A stretch of DNA of 64,000 nt, taken from assembly GCF_018325905.1 (NCBI RefSeq), contig NZ_AP021901.1:744001-808000 (forward strand), read 5' to 3'. The notes under the pieces were generated by a model that had not been told where the DNA came from, did no database searches, and worked only from the letters and a program-made list of their open reading frames with translations. A program made the translations under genes and the position numbers. Positions within the stretch are counted from its first letter, which is position 1. Every line of letters begins with the position of its first letter. This document shows positions 1 through 7,689 of this stretch, piece after piece. The DNA is from Pseudomonas sp. St316 (GTDB lineage: Bacteria > Pseudomonadota > Gammaproteobacteria > Pseudomonadales > Pseudomonadaceae).

Positions 1-2
1 AG

Positions 3-569
3 TGGCAGGGCGCGCAGCTGCCGACCATGCTGACCCTGACCGGTGCCCAGGAGCGTCCATTGCAAGCGGCATTGAGCTTCCAGAGCCAGCAACCGCCGCT
101 CGCGCCGATGGCCGTGTCCATCACCCGTCGCCTGTCGCGTCTGGTGCCGGGGGACGAGGCCTTTACCTTCAAGCTCGAAGCCGTCGGTAACAAGCCGTTG
201 TCCAGCGACAGCCTTTACCTGGATGAAGTGATCATCAACAGCAAGGCCCCAACGCCACTGCGCTACGGCATGCTTGAAGTGCCGCTGCCGCCGGGCGCCG
301 ACGTGGAGCGCACCACCTGGGGCATCCAGTTGATGGGCAAGGCCGACAGCGAACCGACGTCCCTGGAAAAGGCGCGCTTCGAGCCGGGCCAGATGGCCTA
401 TGCCGTGCCGGTGGATGCCCTCAGTGGCGAGCTGCGCCTGCGGCATTTGGTGCGCTTCTCCCAGAAGGGCCAGTTCAGCTTGCCGCCAGTGCGCTTCACC
501 CAGGTCTACGCGCCACAGCATCAGGCGCGGGAACAGAAACCGGCGCTCGGTCAGGTCACGGTCAACTGA
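3..569 (+). CDS. alpha-2-macroglobulin family protein, C-terminal fragment (YfaS-like)
   Basis: Open from the left edge of the window, so only the last 188 residues are present. The fragment is beta-rich and ends in the pattern usual for the C-terminal bait/receptor region of bacterial alpha-2-macroglobulins (alternating hydrophobic strands, a PLPPGADVE stretch, then a TQVYAPQHQ-like end). Such proteins are large periplasmic lipoproteins thought to trap attacking proteases. Identification rests mainly on context: the next two genes encode DUF2300 and DUF2135 proteins, the same order as yfaS-yfaQ-yfaP of E. coli (yfaT lies between yfaS and yfaQ there and is missing here). The stop codon is one base before the next ATG, so the genes are probably co-transcribed. 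Confidence 0.8.
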   Translation, partial: WQGAQLPTMLTLTGAQERPLQAALSFQSQQPPLAPMAVSITRRLSRLVPGDEAFTFKLEAVGNKPLSSDSLYLDEVIINSKAPTPLRYGMLEVPLPPGADVERTTWGIQLMGKADSEPTSLEKARFEPGQMAYAVPVDALSGELRLRHLVRFSQKGQFSLPPVRFTQVYAPQHQAREQKPALGQVTVN

Positions 570-570
570 C

Positions 571-2190
571 ATGGGCCGACTGCGGGTCTGGTGGTGGTTG
601 TGCTTGATCCCTGCGCTGGCGACAGCGCAGGACGAGCCGTTGCGCCTGGCCTTCGACGGTCAGTTGCTACGAGTGAGCCAGACCCAGGTGCTGGATCGCC
701 AGCCGTTGCCCGACTCCTTGCAGGCGCCACTGGGCAGCCTGTGGAAGCTGTTTGTCTACGCCTGGCTGGTGGACACCGACGCTCGCGAACCGGTCTATGA
801 GTGCCGCGGCGAGTCGAAGGAAGAAGTCTATTGCTGCAATGCCGGGCAGAGCATCGGTCGTGACCAGGCACTGGTGAAATCCTGTGGCCTGTATTTCGAG
901 CCGCAGCGGCTCGGGCTGTCGGCCTCGAACTGGCGTGATTACTGGCAGGCCCGTCAGGCGCCGGCCTGGTTGTTGGACCTGCCGACCTTGCAGCCCCAGA
1001 CGCAGGTGCCCGTCGTGCAATTGCTCAAGGCCCTGGCCACGCTGCCGGCCCAGGAGCAGGCCCGACGGGTGCTGCTGGATGTGGCGCTCAGCGCGGCCGA
1101 CGGGCGGCTGGTCGGTGAATTGGGCAGTCGCCTGCGGGTCAAGACCTGGAGCTGGCTGGGTGACCAGGGGCCTTCATCGCGACAGGGCGGTTTCGCCGGT
1201 TGGCTGGTCGACGGCACCCCGGTGTGGGCCGGTGGCCGCGGCACCAGCCAGCAGGTCTTGAAGGTCTACGGCGAAGGCTTGGCGGCGGCATTGCCATCGC
1301 GTTGGCCGGCGGAAACCGGGCGTTGCGTGGAAGTCGGCCTGTTTGCCCGCTATCCGTTGCAACGGGTGATGTCCGGTGACCGTCCGGCCTCGCCGGGTCA
1401 ACTGCGCGGCGATTACCGCGTCGAATTCACCAATGGCAACCAGTTGGACATCCACAGCGATGGCGAACTGTTCCTGCTGCCCAGCAAGCTGGTGGCGCGC
1501 CTGGACCGGGAGGAATACGTCGCCCGAGTCCTGCAGCGCGAAGCCAAGGCCGAGCCTGCCGAAGCCGCCAAGGCACTGGCGGTGGCGATCCGCACCTATT
1601 TGCTGCAGAACGCCCAGCGTAACGGCGATTGCCTGAGCATCGACGACAGCAGCCATCGCCAGCGTGTCGCGCCGCGCCCGGCGGCGCCTGAAGCCCGCGC
1701 CATTGCCGCCTGGACCAGCGACCTGGTGCTGGCCGGCACCGATGTCACCTACCACTCCGACCAGCCTGGGCCGGACAAACTGTCCTGGGCGCAAGCGGTA
1801 GAACAAGCCAACGCCGGCCAACGCTACGACGCCATCCTGCTGCACGCCTACCCGCGTGCCAGCCTCAGCCGCTGGGATAACCCGGTGGCCTCCTGCGAAG
1901 CGCTGCCGGCCGCCCAGGATTGGTTGCTGAAGCAGCGGCGCGGCTGGCGTGAGCGGCTGGAAAGTGAAGTGGGCTACAACGAAATCAGCGCTTTCGCCGT
2001 CTGTCGCGTCGCCTTTGGCCGGCCTTATGTCGACCGCGAGCGCCAGCGCATCTACGTGCGCGGCGTGCTGTCGCTGCAAGACCGCCTCGACCTGACCCAT
2101 GAATATTTGCACCTGGCCTTCGAAGCTCATCCCAACGGCCAGGACGAAACCTATATCGAAGGGCTCGCCCGTCACCTCTTGCTGGAATAG
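571..2190 (+). CDS. yfaQ: DUF2300 protein (YfaQ-like) with SpoIID-like region and C-terminal HExxH
   Basis: 539 residues. The ATG at 571 is preferred over upstream in-frame starts because it begins a clean signal peptide (MGRLRVWWWLCLIPALATAQ) right after the previous stop. Residues about 310-430 resemble SpoIID/LytB amidase-enhancer domains: a YVARVLQREA segment, then EAAKALAVAIRTYLL and a short acidic loop. Near the C-terminus (about residues 509-515) is HEYLHLAF, an HExxH zinc-peptidase motif, with a Glu in DETYIEG about 18 residues later that could be the third ligand. Family knowledge gives DUF2300 and an operon with alpha-2-macroglobulin; the SpoIID and peptidase reading is my inference from motifs. 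Likely periplasmic, acting on the cell wall or on trapped proteases. Confidence 0.8.
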   Translation: MGRLRVWWWLCLIPALATAQDEPLRLAFDGQLLRVSQTQVLDRQPLPDSLQAPLGSLWKLFVYAWLVDTDAREPVYECRGESKEEVYCCNAGQSIGRDQALVKSCGLYFEPQRLGLSASNWRDYWQARQAPAWLLDLPTLQPQTQVPVVQLLKALATLPAQEQARRVLLDVALSAADGRLVGELGSRLRVKTWSWLGDQGPSSRQGGFAGWLVDGTPVWAGGRGTSQQVLKVYGEGLAAALPSRWPAETGRCVEVGLFARYPLQRVMSGDRPASPGQLRGDYRVEFTNGNQLDIHSDGELFLLPSKLVARLDREEYVARVLQREAKAEPAEAAKALAVAIRTYLLQNAQRNGDCLSIDDSSHRQRVAPRPAAPEARAIAAWTSDLVLAGTDVTYHSDQPGPDKLSWAQAVEQANAGQRYDAILLHAYPRASLSRWDNPVASCEALPAAQDWLLKQRRGWRERLESEVGYNEISAFAVCRVAFGRPYVDRERQRIYVRGVLSLQDRLDLTHEYLHLAFEAHPNGQDETYIEGLARHLLLE

Positions 2191-2193
2191 ACC

Positions 2194-3027
2194 ATGACAC
2201 TCCGTTATCCACAGGTCTTGCTGTTGCTCTGCGCCCTGACCGCGTTACCACCGGCCATGGCCGCCGACACCATCAAGCTCGACACCCCCGTCGGCGGCTG
2301 GCGCAGCGGTGCGCCAGGCGGTGAAGGCGAAAGCTTCAGCCAGACCGTCAACTACCCGGCCTCGTCGGTCAACACGCCCCCGGACCAGGCCAACACCGCG
2401 CGCATCACCGGCCAGATCAAAAGCGCGCCCAAGGACAGCAACGCGCCGGGCCAACTCATCGTCAACGGTGTCAGCCTGCCGCTGAAGCTGGATGAGGAAG
2501 GCCGCTTCGACCGCCCGTTCTCGTTCCCCAACGGCAGCAACAGCGTTGAAGTGCGCAGCGCCGATGGCCAGCAGCGCCACCGCACGCAATTTCTCAACAC
2601 CAGCGGCGGCGCCACACCGGCCAAGCTGCGGGTCCTGTTGACCTGGGACAGCGACGGCACCGACCTTGACCTGCACCTGGTTACCCCGGACGGCGCGCAC
2701 ATCTGGTACGGCGACCGCGTCGCCCCCAACGGCGCCGCCCTCGACGTCGACGTCACCACCGGCTACGGCCCGGAAATCTTCGCCATGCCCGCGCCGATCA
2801 AAGGCCAGTACCTGGTGTATGTGAACTACTACGGTGGCGGTTATCGCAGTGAAGAAGACAGCGAGGAAGGCGAGGGCGGCGGTGAACAAGCGCAACAAGC
2901 CCTGACCACCGCACAAGTCACCGTGATCACCGAAGAAGGCACGCCGAGCGAAAAGATGGAAACCTTCGTGGTGCCGATGCGGGCGGTGGGGGAGCTGACG
3001 TTGGTCAAGAGTTTTAGTTACCCGTGA
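2194..3027 (+). CDS. yfaP: DUF2135 secreted protein (YfaP-like)
   Basis: 277 residues with a signal peptide ending about residue 23 ([10 protein letters not shown]). The middle holds a beta-sandwich-like region with SDGTDLDLHLVTPDG and a following IWYGDR, typical of DUF2135 domains. A low-complexity acidic linker (EEDSEEGEGGG) at about residues 226-235 interrupts the last strands. It starts three bases after the stop of the DUF2300 gene, so the genes form one operon. No catalytic residues are evident; it is probably a structural or binding partner of the alpha-2-macroglobulin system in the periplasm. Confidence 0.85.
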   Translation: MTLRYPQVLLLLCALTALPPAMAADTIKLDTPVGGWRSGAPGGEGESFSQTVNYPASSVNTPPDQANTARITGQIKSAPKDSNAPGQLIVNGVSLPLKLDEEGRFDRPFSFPNGSNSVEVRSADGQQRHRTQFLNTSGGATPAKLRVLLTWDSDGTDLDLHLVTPDGAHIWYGDRVAPNGAALDVDVTTGYGPEIFAMPAPIKGQYLVYVNYYGGGYRSEEDSEEGEGGGEQAQQALTTAQVTVITEEGTPSEKMETFVVPMRAVGELTLVKSFSYP

Positions 3028-3031
3028 GGGC

Positions 3032-3059
3032 GAATTGTCCAACGGCTGTTGGACAATTC
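3032..3059 (+). terminator. hairpin closing the yfa-like operon
   Basis: Perfect 12-bp inverted repeat GAATTGTCCAAC with a 4-base GGCT loop, starting four bases after the DUF2135 stop. No T-run follows, so it is either a weak intrinsic terminator or a 3' end stabiliser. Confidence 0.5.
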
Positions 3060-3086
3060 AGCAAGCGATGGGTGTAGCAGAAGTTT

Positions 3087-3379
3087 TCAGCCGGACGAGA
3101 TGCGCTCCTGCGCATCTTGATAAGCCGCTTCGCGCTCGCGTTTTCCTATCGCAACAACGAACACCACGACTTCTTGATCAATAACCTGATAGATCAACCG
3201 ATACCCGGCGCTGCGCAGTTTCAACTTGTAGCAGTTGGGGAGTTGTCGGAGTGGGTTGGCTTCGACGCGGGGGTTTCAAGAATTTCAATGAGCGTTTTTT
3301 TGAACTGCTGTCGCAGTGTTTCGCCTAGCTTGTTCCACTCCTTCAATGCACGTCGATCAAATTCAAGGCTATAGGTCAT
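3087..3379 (-). pseudogene. RelE/ParE-type toxin, frameshifted
   Basis: Starting at the ATG at 3379 the reading frame gives a RelE-like start (MTYSLEFDRRALKEWNKLG), then leaves frame at a run of five G on the plus strand (3269-3273) and stops early. Restoring one base gives the expected rest of the protein: leucine-rich centre, CYKLKLRSAGYRLIYQV, VVVFVVAIGKRE and a stop at 3087-3089. That is the normal RelE order, including the Arg and C-terminal basic residues used in mRNA cleavage. It overlaps the antitoxin end by 11 bp, as in relBE operons. Either the toxin is dead or the base is a homopolymer sequencing error. Confidence 0.8.
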
Positions 3380-3608
3380 CCAGGCTGACCTTCACTCGTT
3401 GAGGGTTGGCGAGGCGTTCCGTAACCACTGCGATAAGCGCTTCATCTTCTTCGCTGATTAATGCTGCCTTGAAAGGCAGCTTGCCTCGCTCCGCCACGTA
3501 TTGAAGTGTCTGGCGTAGCAGTTCGGAAGGCGTCACACCGAGCTTTTCCAGCTCGGCAAATGACCGCTGCTTAAGGTCATCGTCAATGCGGATGTTGATG
3601 GAAGCCAT
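3369..3608 (-). CDS. RelB/DinJ-family antitoxin
   Basis: 79 residues: MASINIRIDDDLKQRSFAEL begins with the strand of a ribbon-helix-helix fold, followed by two helices (TPSELLRQTLQYVAE). This is the N-terminal DNA-binding part of RelB/DinJ antitoxins; the C-terminal half would wrap the toxin. It lies first in a two-gene operon with the overlapping RelE-like frame. Such antitoxins repress their own promoter. Upstream at 3619-3638 is an imperfect inverted repeat (GTAATGACG/GGCGTTAC) that could be the operator. Confidence 0.85.
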   Translation of the reverse strand: MASINIRIDDDLKQRSFAELEKLGVTPSELLRQTLQYVAERGKLPFKAALISEEDEALIAVVTERLANPQRVKVSLDDL

Positions 3609-3787
3609 GGGGGATTACCTGTAATGACGTTTGGCGTTACGTTAGCGATCGCCCCACCCGTTCGGCAACCTTTGGTTTGCTGGCTTCGCTGTTTTCGGAC
3701 GAATCGACCCTCTGCGGCTCGCGACAGGGGTGGGGTAGCCGGGTGGCCCTATCGCGAGCAGGATTCATCCATTTGTAACAGAAAAAT

Positions 3788-3845
3788 CTCACGCGTGAGC
3801 TATTGTGAGGTTGGGAAAGTACCTGTAGTGTTTCTCACGCGTGAG
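3788..3845. promoter_or_regulatory. two CTCACGCGTGAG palindromes upstream of the yjf-like operon
   Basis: The perfect 12-bp palindrome CTCACGCGTGAG occurs at 3788-3799 and again at 3834-3845, 46 bp apart start to start. The second copy ends 23 bp before the first ATG of the operon. A spacing of about four to five helical turns puts the copies on roughly the same DNA face. They look like operators for a dimeric regulator; no regulator gene lies next to them. The rest of 3609-3868 shows no gene. Confidence 0.55.
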
Positions 3846-3868
3846 TTTTTCACAGTGGGGTCAGTACC

Positions 3869-4558
3869 ATGCCAACCAGCGCTCCATCAGATCCGCCTGA
3901 CGGGTCTGTGACTGATACAGCGAGCCGCACGGGAGAGCGCTCCAAACCCGCCGCGAAAAAACCATCGAGCTTCTACATGAAGCAGATGCGCGCGGGCCTG
4001 AGTGCCGCCGGGTATGTGAAACACGAGACTTGGGTGCTTCCCGAAAACCGAAGCCTGCTCAAGCAAATGGAGAAACAGCTACGCCAACCGATTCTGGCTG
4101 GCTCATTCATGTCGGAGGATTACATGAGCGCAGGTAATAACTGGAACATCGATCGCCTCTACAGCGCCCTTCAGGCCCTGGACGATGTGGTCGCGAACGA
4201 CATCACCCTTTCCCTCGTCCAAGGCTCGGAGTCCAGCATCAAGCTGGAAATGAACGACTTCGGTGGCTTGCCGATTTACATCGCCGTGGTGGGCGACCAG
4301 ATCATCGTCGACACCGTCCTGGTGGACGTCGAGTCGATCAACGATGTGGCGGCCTTCAACGACGCCGTGCTGCGCAGCCGGGAAATGTTCCCGCTGTCGT
4401 CCATCGGCATCGAGACCATGCCCAACGGACAGGTCGTCTACAACATGTTCGGCGCCTTGAGCTCCGATTCCAGCCTGACCAACGTCGTGACCGAGGTCAA
4501 AACCCTCGTCGACAACGTCCAGCGCGCCAGCGAAGCCTTCGAACGCTTCTTCATCTAA
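3869..4558 (+). CDS. DUF2170 family protein (YjfI-like) with N-terminal extension
   Basis: 229 residues. The C-terminal part (from about residue 85: NWNIDRLYSALQ ... LPIYIAVVGDQIIVDTVLV ... FPLSSIGIE) is DUF2170, which makes up nearly the whole of E. coli YjfI. Before it are about 30 polar residues rich in Ser/Pro/Lys and then a short module (FYMKQMRAGLSAAGYVKHETWVLPE) resembling ribbon-helix-helix or antitoxin-like DNA-binding proteins. First gene of a seven-gene operon, two palindromes upstream. The function of DUF2170 is unknown; the extension suggests that this protein could bind DNA, possibly the upstream palindromes (inference). Confidence 0.8.
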   Translation: MPTSAPSDPPDGSVTDTASRTGERSKPAAKKPSSFYMKQMRAGLSAAGYVKHETWVLPENRSLLKQMEKQLRQPILAGSFMSEDYMSAGNNWNIDRLYSALQALDDVVANDITLSLVQGSESSIKLEMNDFGGLPIYIAVVGDQIIVDTVLVDVESINDVAAFNDAVLRSREMFPLSSIGIETMPNGQVVYNMFGALSSDSSLTNVVTEVKTLVDNVQRASEAFERFFI

Positions 4559-4580
4559 TTCGCCGAACAGGAACCATCCA

Positions 4581-5279
4581 ATGACTCAGTCCATCTGGAG
4601 CAAGTTGTTTACCGCACTGCGTGGCGGTGCCAGCGAAGTCGGCGAATCGATCGTCGACCAACAAGCCCTGCGCATCCTCGACCAGGAAATTCGCGATGCC
4701 GACAGCGCGCTGGCCAATGCCAAGCGTGAGCTGGTCACCATCATGGCCAAGCACAAGCTGGCGACCGATCGCGTCGGTGAATACAACGCCAAGATCAAGG
4801 ACCTGGAAGCCAAGGCCCTGGCCGCGATCCAGGCCAACCGCGAAGACCTGGCGCTGGAAGTGGCCGAAGCCATTTCGACCCTGACCAACGAACTGGACGC
4901 CGAGCAGAAGCACGCGACTGAGTTTGGCGGTTACGCCGACAACATGCGCAAGGACATCACCAAGGCCGAAAGCCGCATCAAGAGCCTGCGTCAGCAGGTG
5001 GACATGGCCAAGGCCCGTGAAAGCGTGCAGAAGGCCCAGGTCAGTGCCTCGATCGCCAGTGGCGGTGCCAATGGCAAACTGGAAACCGCGGTCGGTACGC
5101 TCAACCGCCTGCAGGCCAAGCAACAGCAACGTGCCGCCGAGCTGCAAGCCCAGGACGAACTGGCCGACGCTTCGACCGGCTCCGACCTGGAACGCAAACT
5201 GCGCGATGCCGGCATCACGCCGAACGAAGGCAGTGCCAATGCGATCCTGGAACGCCTGAAGAAAAAATCGGCTGAGTAA
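4581..5279 (+). CDS. PspA/IM30 family protein (YjfJ-like)
   Basis: 232 residues, predicted almost wholly helical and coiled-coil: long heptad stretches such as LDQEIRDADSALANAKRELV and LAIQANREDLALEVAEAI. This is the PspA/IM30/Vipp1 fold (ESCRT-III-like), which assembles on the inner face of the cytoplasmic membrane and guards it against leakage. It is the second gene of the operon; the pairing with DUF2170, DUF2491, DUF350 and DUF1190 genes matches yjfIJKLM of E. coli. It carries a C-terminal segment (GITPNEGSANAILERLKKK) beyond the coiled coil. Probably a membrane-stress effector working with the K+ channel and DUF350 protein encoded downstream. Confidence 0.9.
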   Translation: MTQSIWSKLFTALRGGASEVGESIVDQQALRILDQEIRDADSALANAKRELVTIMAKHKLATDRVGEYNAKIKDLEAKALAAIQANREDLALEVAEAISTLTNELDAEQKHATEFGGYADNMRKDITKAESRIKSLRQQVDMAKARESVQKAQVSASIASGGANGKLETAVGTLNRLQAKQQQRAAELQAQDELADASTGSDLERKLRDAGITPNEGSANAILERLKKKSAE

Positions 5280-5299
5280 TCGCTGAACGCACCGAACCC

Positions 5300-5390
5300 G
5301 TGGCGAGGGAGCTTGCTCCCGCTGGACTGCGCAGCAGTCCCATTTTCTGGGGCCGCTTCGCCCCCCAGCGGGAGCAAGCTCCCTCGCCAC
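5300..5390. repeat. REP pair (BIME) inside the yjf-like operon
   Basis: GTGGCGAGGGAGCTTGCTCC at the left and its reverse complement at the right form a long inverted repeat, with two inner hairpins (GGACTGC/GCAGTCC and GGGGC/GCCCC). It occupies the 263-bp gap between the PspA-like and channel genes and may act as an mRNA processing or stability boundary. Confidence 0.9.
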
Positions 5391-5542
5391 AATGGTGTCC
5401 GACACCTTGGATTTAATTGTGGCGTGGGTACTTTTATCCGAGCCCCGCAACAGGTTTAATGCTGTCCGGCCACTACGCTCGGCACTCAGACGCCAGAGCG
5501 ATGGTCCCGCCAGGAACCAAGCCCCACGGAGTCAGGGACGAA

Positions 5543-6577
5543 ATGTCGATTTTCCTTTTGTTGCGTTCGTACGCTTCGTCGTTCTTCCACCGGTTCGGCT
5601 GGGCGGGCCTGGCCATTGCGTTGGGCGTGCACCTGGCCACGGCCTGGATTGGCCTGGTGCTTTTGGGCGAGCAACACCTCATCGCCGCCGCCACGTTTAT
5701 CTACTTCTATCTCACCACCACGCTCACCGTCGGCTATGGCGATCTGTTGCCACAGACATCCGCCGGGCGAATTTTCGTGGCGACCTGGATCATGCTCGGG
5801 GGCATTGCCCTGTTGACGACGGTCATCGGCAAAACCACCAGCAGCGTTATCGATGTATGGAGAAAAGGCATGAAGGGCAAGGGTGATTACACCGGCAAGG
5901 TCGGCCACACGGTTCTCATTGGTTGGGAGGGCGCCTCCAGCGAGCGGGTCATTGAATTGCTGCTGCAGGACGAAACCTCCAATGACAATCTGATCGTCAT
6001 CTGTGATTGCGATCTTGAAGAAAACCCCATGCCCGGCAAGACATCGTTCATCAAGGGCGACAGCCTGTCCTCCGTCGCGCTGTTGCAGCGTGCTGGCGTG
6101 CCGGGTGCCGAACGCGTGCTGGTGCGAACCCATTCCGACGACCTGACCCTGGCCACCGTGCTGGCGATCAATCAATTGGGGCCCGTCGGGCATGTGGTCG
6201 CGCACTTCAATGACAGCGAAATCGCCGCCCTCGCCAGCGCCTACGCGCCGAGCCTGGAATGCACCTCCAGCATGGCCATCGAAATGCTGGTGCGTGCCTC
6301 CCAGGACCCGGGCTCGTCCGTGGTCATCAATGAATTGCTCTGTGTCGGCCAAGGCGCCACTCAGTACCTGATGAAGCTACCCGAGGCGTTTGAAGCGACG
6401 TTCGGCGACCTTTATGCCCGGATGAAAGAGCAGCACAACGCTACGCTTATCGGCTACCGCGCCAAGGGCGCCCGACACCCGTCGATCAACCCGCCCGGCG
6501 CCACCCGCGTCGTGGGCGGAGAACTCTTCTATATCGCCTCCACGCGTCTCAAGGAAATTTCCCATGGGGTGGTTTAA
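5543..6577 (+). CDS. potassium channel with RCK/TrkA-N domain
   Basis: 344 residues from the ATG at 5543, which fits the first transmembrane helix better than upstream starts. Two membrane helices (about residues 18-38 and 75-97) flank a pore helix and the selectivity filter TVGYGD (about 61-66), the hallmark of K+ channels. The rest is a cytoplasmic RCK/TrkA-N Rossmann domain (HTVLIGWEGASSERVIEL, then VICDCDLEE and KGDSLSSVALLQRAGV). It would pass K+ under control of a nucleotide or other ligand. It lies in an otherwise yjf-type operon and its stop overlaps the next start by 14 bp, so translation is probably coupled. E. coli lacks a channel in this operon. Confidence 0.9.
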   Translation: MSIFLLLRSYASSFFHRFGWAGLAIALGVHLATAWIGLVLLGEQHLIAAATFIYFYLTTTLTVGYGDLLPQTSAGRIFVATWIMLGGIALLTTVIGKTTSSVIDVWRKGMKGKGDYTGKVGHTVLIGWEGASSERVIELLLQDETSNDNLIVICDCDLEENPMPGKTSFIKGDSLSSVALLQRAGVPGAERVLVRTHSDDLTLATVLAINQLGPVGHVVAHFNDSEIAALASAYAPSLECTSSMAIEMLVRASQDPGSSVVINELLCVGQGATQYLMKLPEAFEATFGDLYARMKEQHNATLIGYRAKGARHPSINPPGATRVVGGELFYIASTRLKEISHGVV

Positions 6578-7226
6578 ACAGTTGATGGGGCTTGAGGCCC
6601 CGAATGCGAACACGACGGCCAGCCATAACTCGCCTATCACCGGGCCGCTGGGCCTGGCATCCGGCAAGCAGGTCATGTTCGACTCCACGCTCAAGTTGTT
6701 GCTCGACGGCAACAGCAGCGTGGTCATCCCGGGCTCCCAACAGATCTGGAGCCTGGGCATCGTCGACCTCGGGCAGTCGAACTGGCTGTCGCGCTGCTAC
6801 ATGAACGACGAAGACTACTGGCTGCAAGTGCACACCAGCGGCGACATCGCCGGGCAGGTCGAGTCGGTGATCCTGTTCAACTACCAAAGCTACGTCACGA
6901 TCAACAGTGAAGCGGAGTTGCGTCGCCTGGCCGGCCCTGAAAGCCTGATCGGCTTGCCGACCTACACCCACGACGGCGTCGAGTACACCCGCGAATGGGG
7001 CACCGAGGCTGGCCAGACAGAACTGGTGGGGTTGAGCGAGCGCGTGAGCAATCCGGATGAATCCTACAGCGTCGAGCACCGTTCGATGCTGTACGCCCGC
7101 GACACCGGCCTGACGGATCGCCGGGAGTTCTTGCTGTTCTCCGTCGAAGAGGACGCCGAAGGCACCGTCAGCCTGAGCACTTCGCTGGGTATTTCGCTGT
7201 ACACCACTGACCTGAACACTCTTTGA
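6564..7226 (+). CDS. DUF2491 family protein (YjfK-like)
   Basis: 220 residues, soluble, no signal peptide. Starts MGWFKQLMGLEAPN, the typical opening of YjfK proteins, and continues with many aromatic and acidic residues (CYMNDEDYWLQVHTSGD, VESVILFNYQSY). Overlaps the channel gene by 14 bp. The molecular function of DUF2491 is unknown; its constant presence with PspA-like and DUF350 genes suggests a cytoplasmic part of the same membrane-stress module. Confidence 0.85.
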   Translation: MGWFKQLMGLEAPNANTTASHNSPITGPLGLASGKQVMFDSTLKLLLDGNSSVVIPGSQQIWSLGIVDLGQSNWLSRCYMNDEDYWLQVHTSGDIAGQVESVILFNYQSYVTINSEAELRRLAGPESLIGLPTYTHDGVEYTREWGTEAGQTELVGLSERVSNPDESYSVEHRSMLYARDTGLTDRREFLLFSVEEDAEGTVSLSTSLGISLYTTDLNTL

Positions 7227-7241
7227 ATAAGGAACAAGTCC

Positions 7242-7670
7242 ATGCTTGAAGCGCTCTCCATTTCCCTGAACAAGGCCGCGGTGTTCGGCTTTGCCCTGTA
7301 CATCCTCGGCGCCGCCGTGCTGTTCGCGCTGTTTCAGTTCATCTACATCCACGTGACGCCGCACAAAGAGTTCGAGCTGATCCGCTCGGGCAACGTGGCG
7401 GCGGCGATCGCCCTGAGCGGTGCCCTCATCGGTTTCGCCATTCCGGCCAGCAACGTGATTGCCTACTCGATCAGCATGCTGGACTTCGTCGTCTGGGCGG
7501 TGATCGCCGCTGTCGTCCAGTTGCTGGCGTTCCTGGTGACCAGCCTGGTGCTCAAGGGCGCTTCGGCGCGCATCAAGAACGGTGAAATCGCCGCCGGTAT
7601 CTATATCGCTGCCGTGGCCATCAGCGTCGGCATGTTGAACGCCGCGTGCATGACGCCTTCCACGAACTGA
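7242..7670 (+). CDS. DUF350 membrane protein (YjfL-like)
   Basis: 142 residues with four predicted membrane helices: about 14-38, 50-72, 80-104 and 113-135. DUF350 proteins are inner-membrane proteins of unknown role, often next to ATP-grasp ligases and PspA homologs. A good ribosome site (AAGGAACA) lies before the ATG. In this operon it is the likely membrane anchor for the products of the neighbouring genes. Confidence 0.88.
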   Translation: MLEALSISLNKAAVFGFALYILGAAVLFALFQFIYIHVTPHKEFELIRSGNVAAAIALSGALIGFAIPASNVIAYSISMLDFVVWAVIAAVVQLLAFLVTSLVLKGASARIKNGEIAAGIYIAAVAISVGMLNAACMTPSTN

Positions 7671-7689
7671 TTGCGCCACGGAGAACCCG

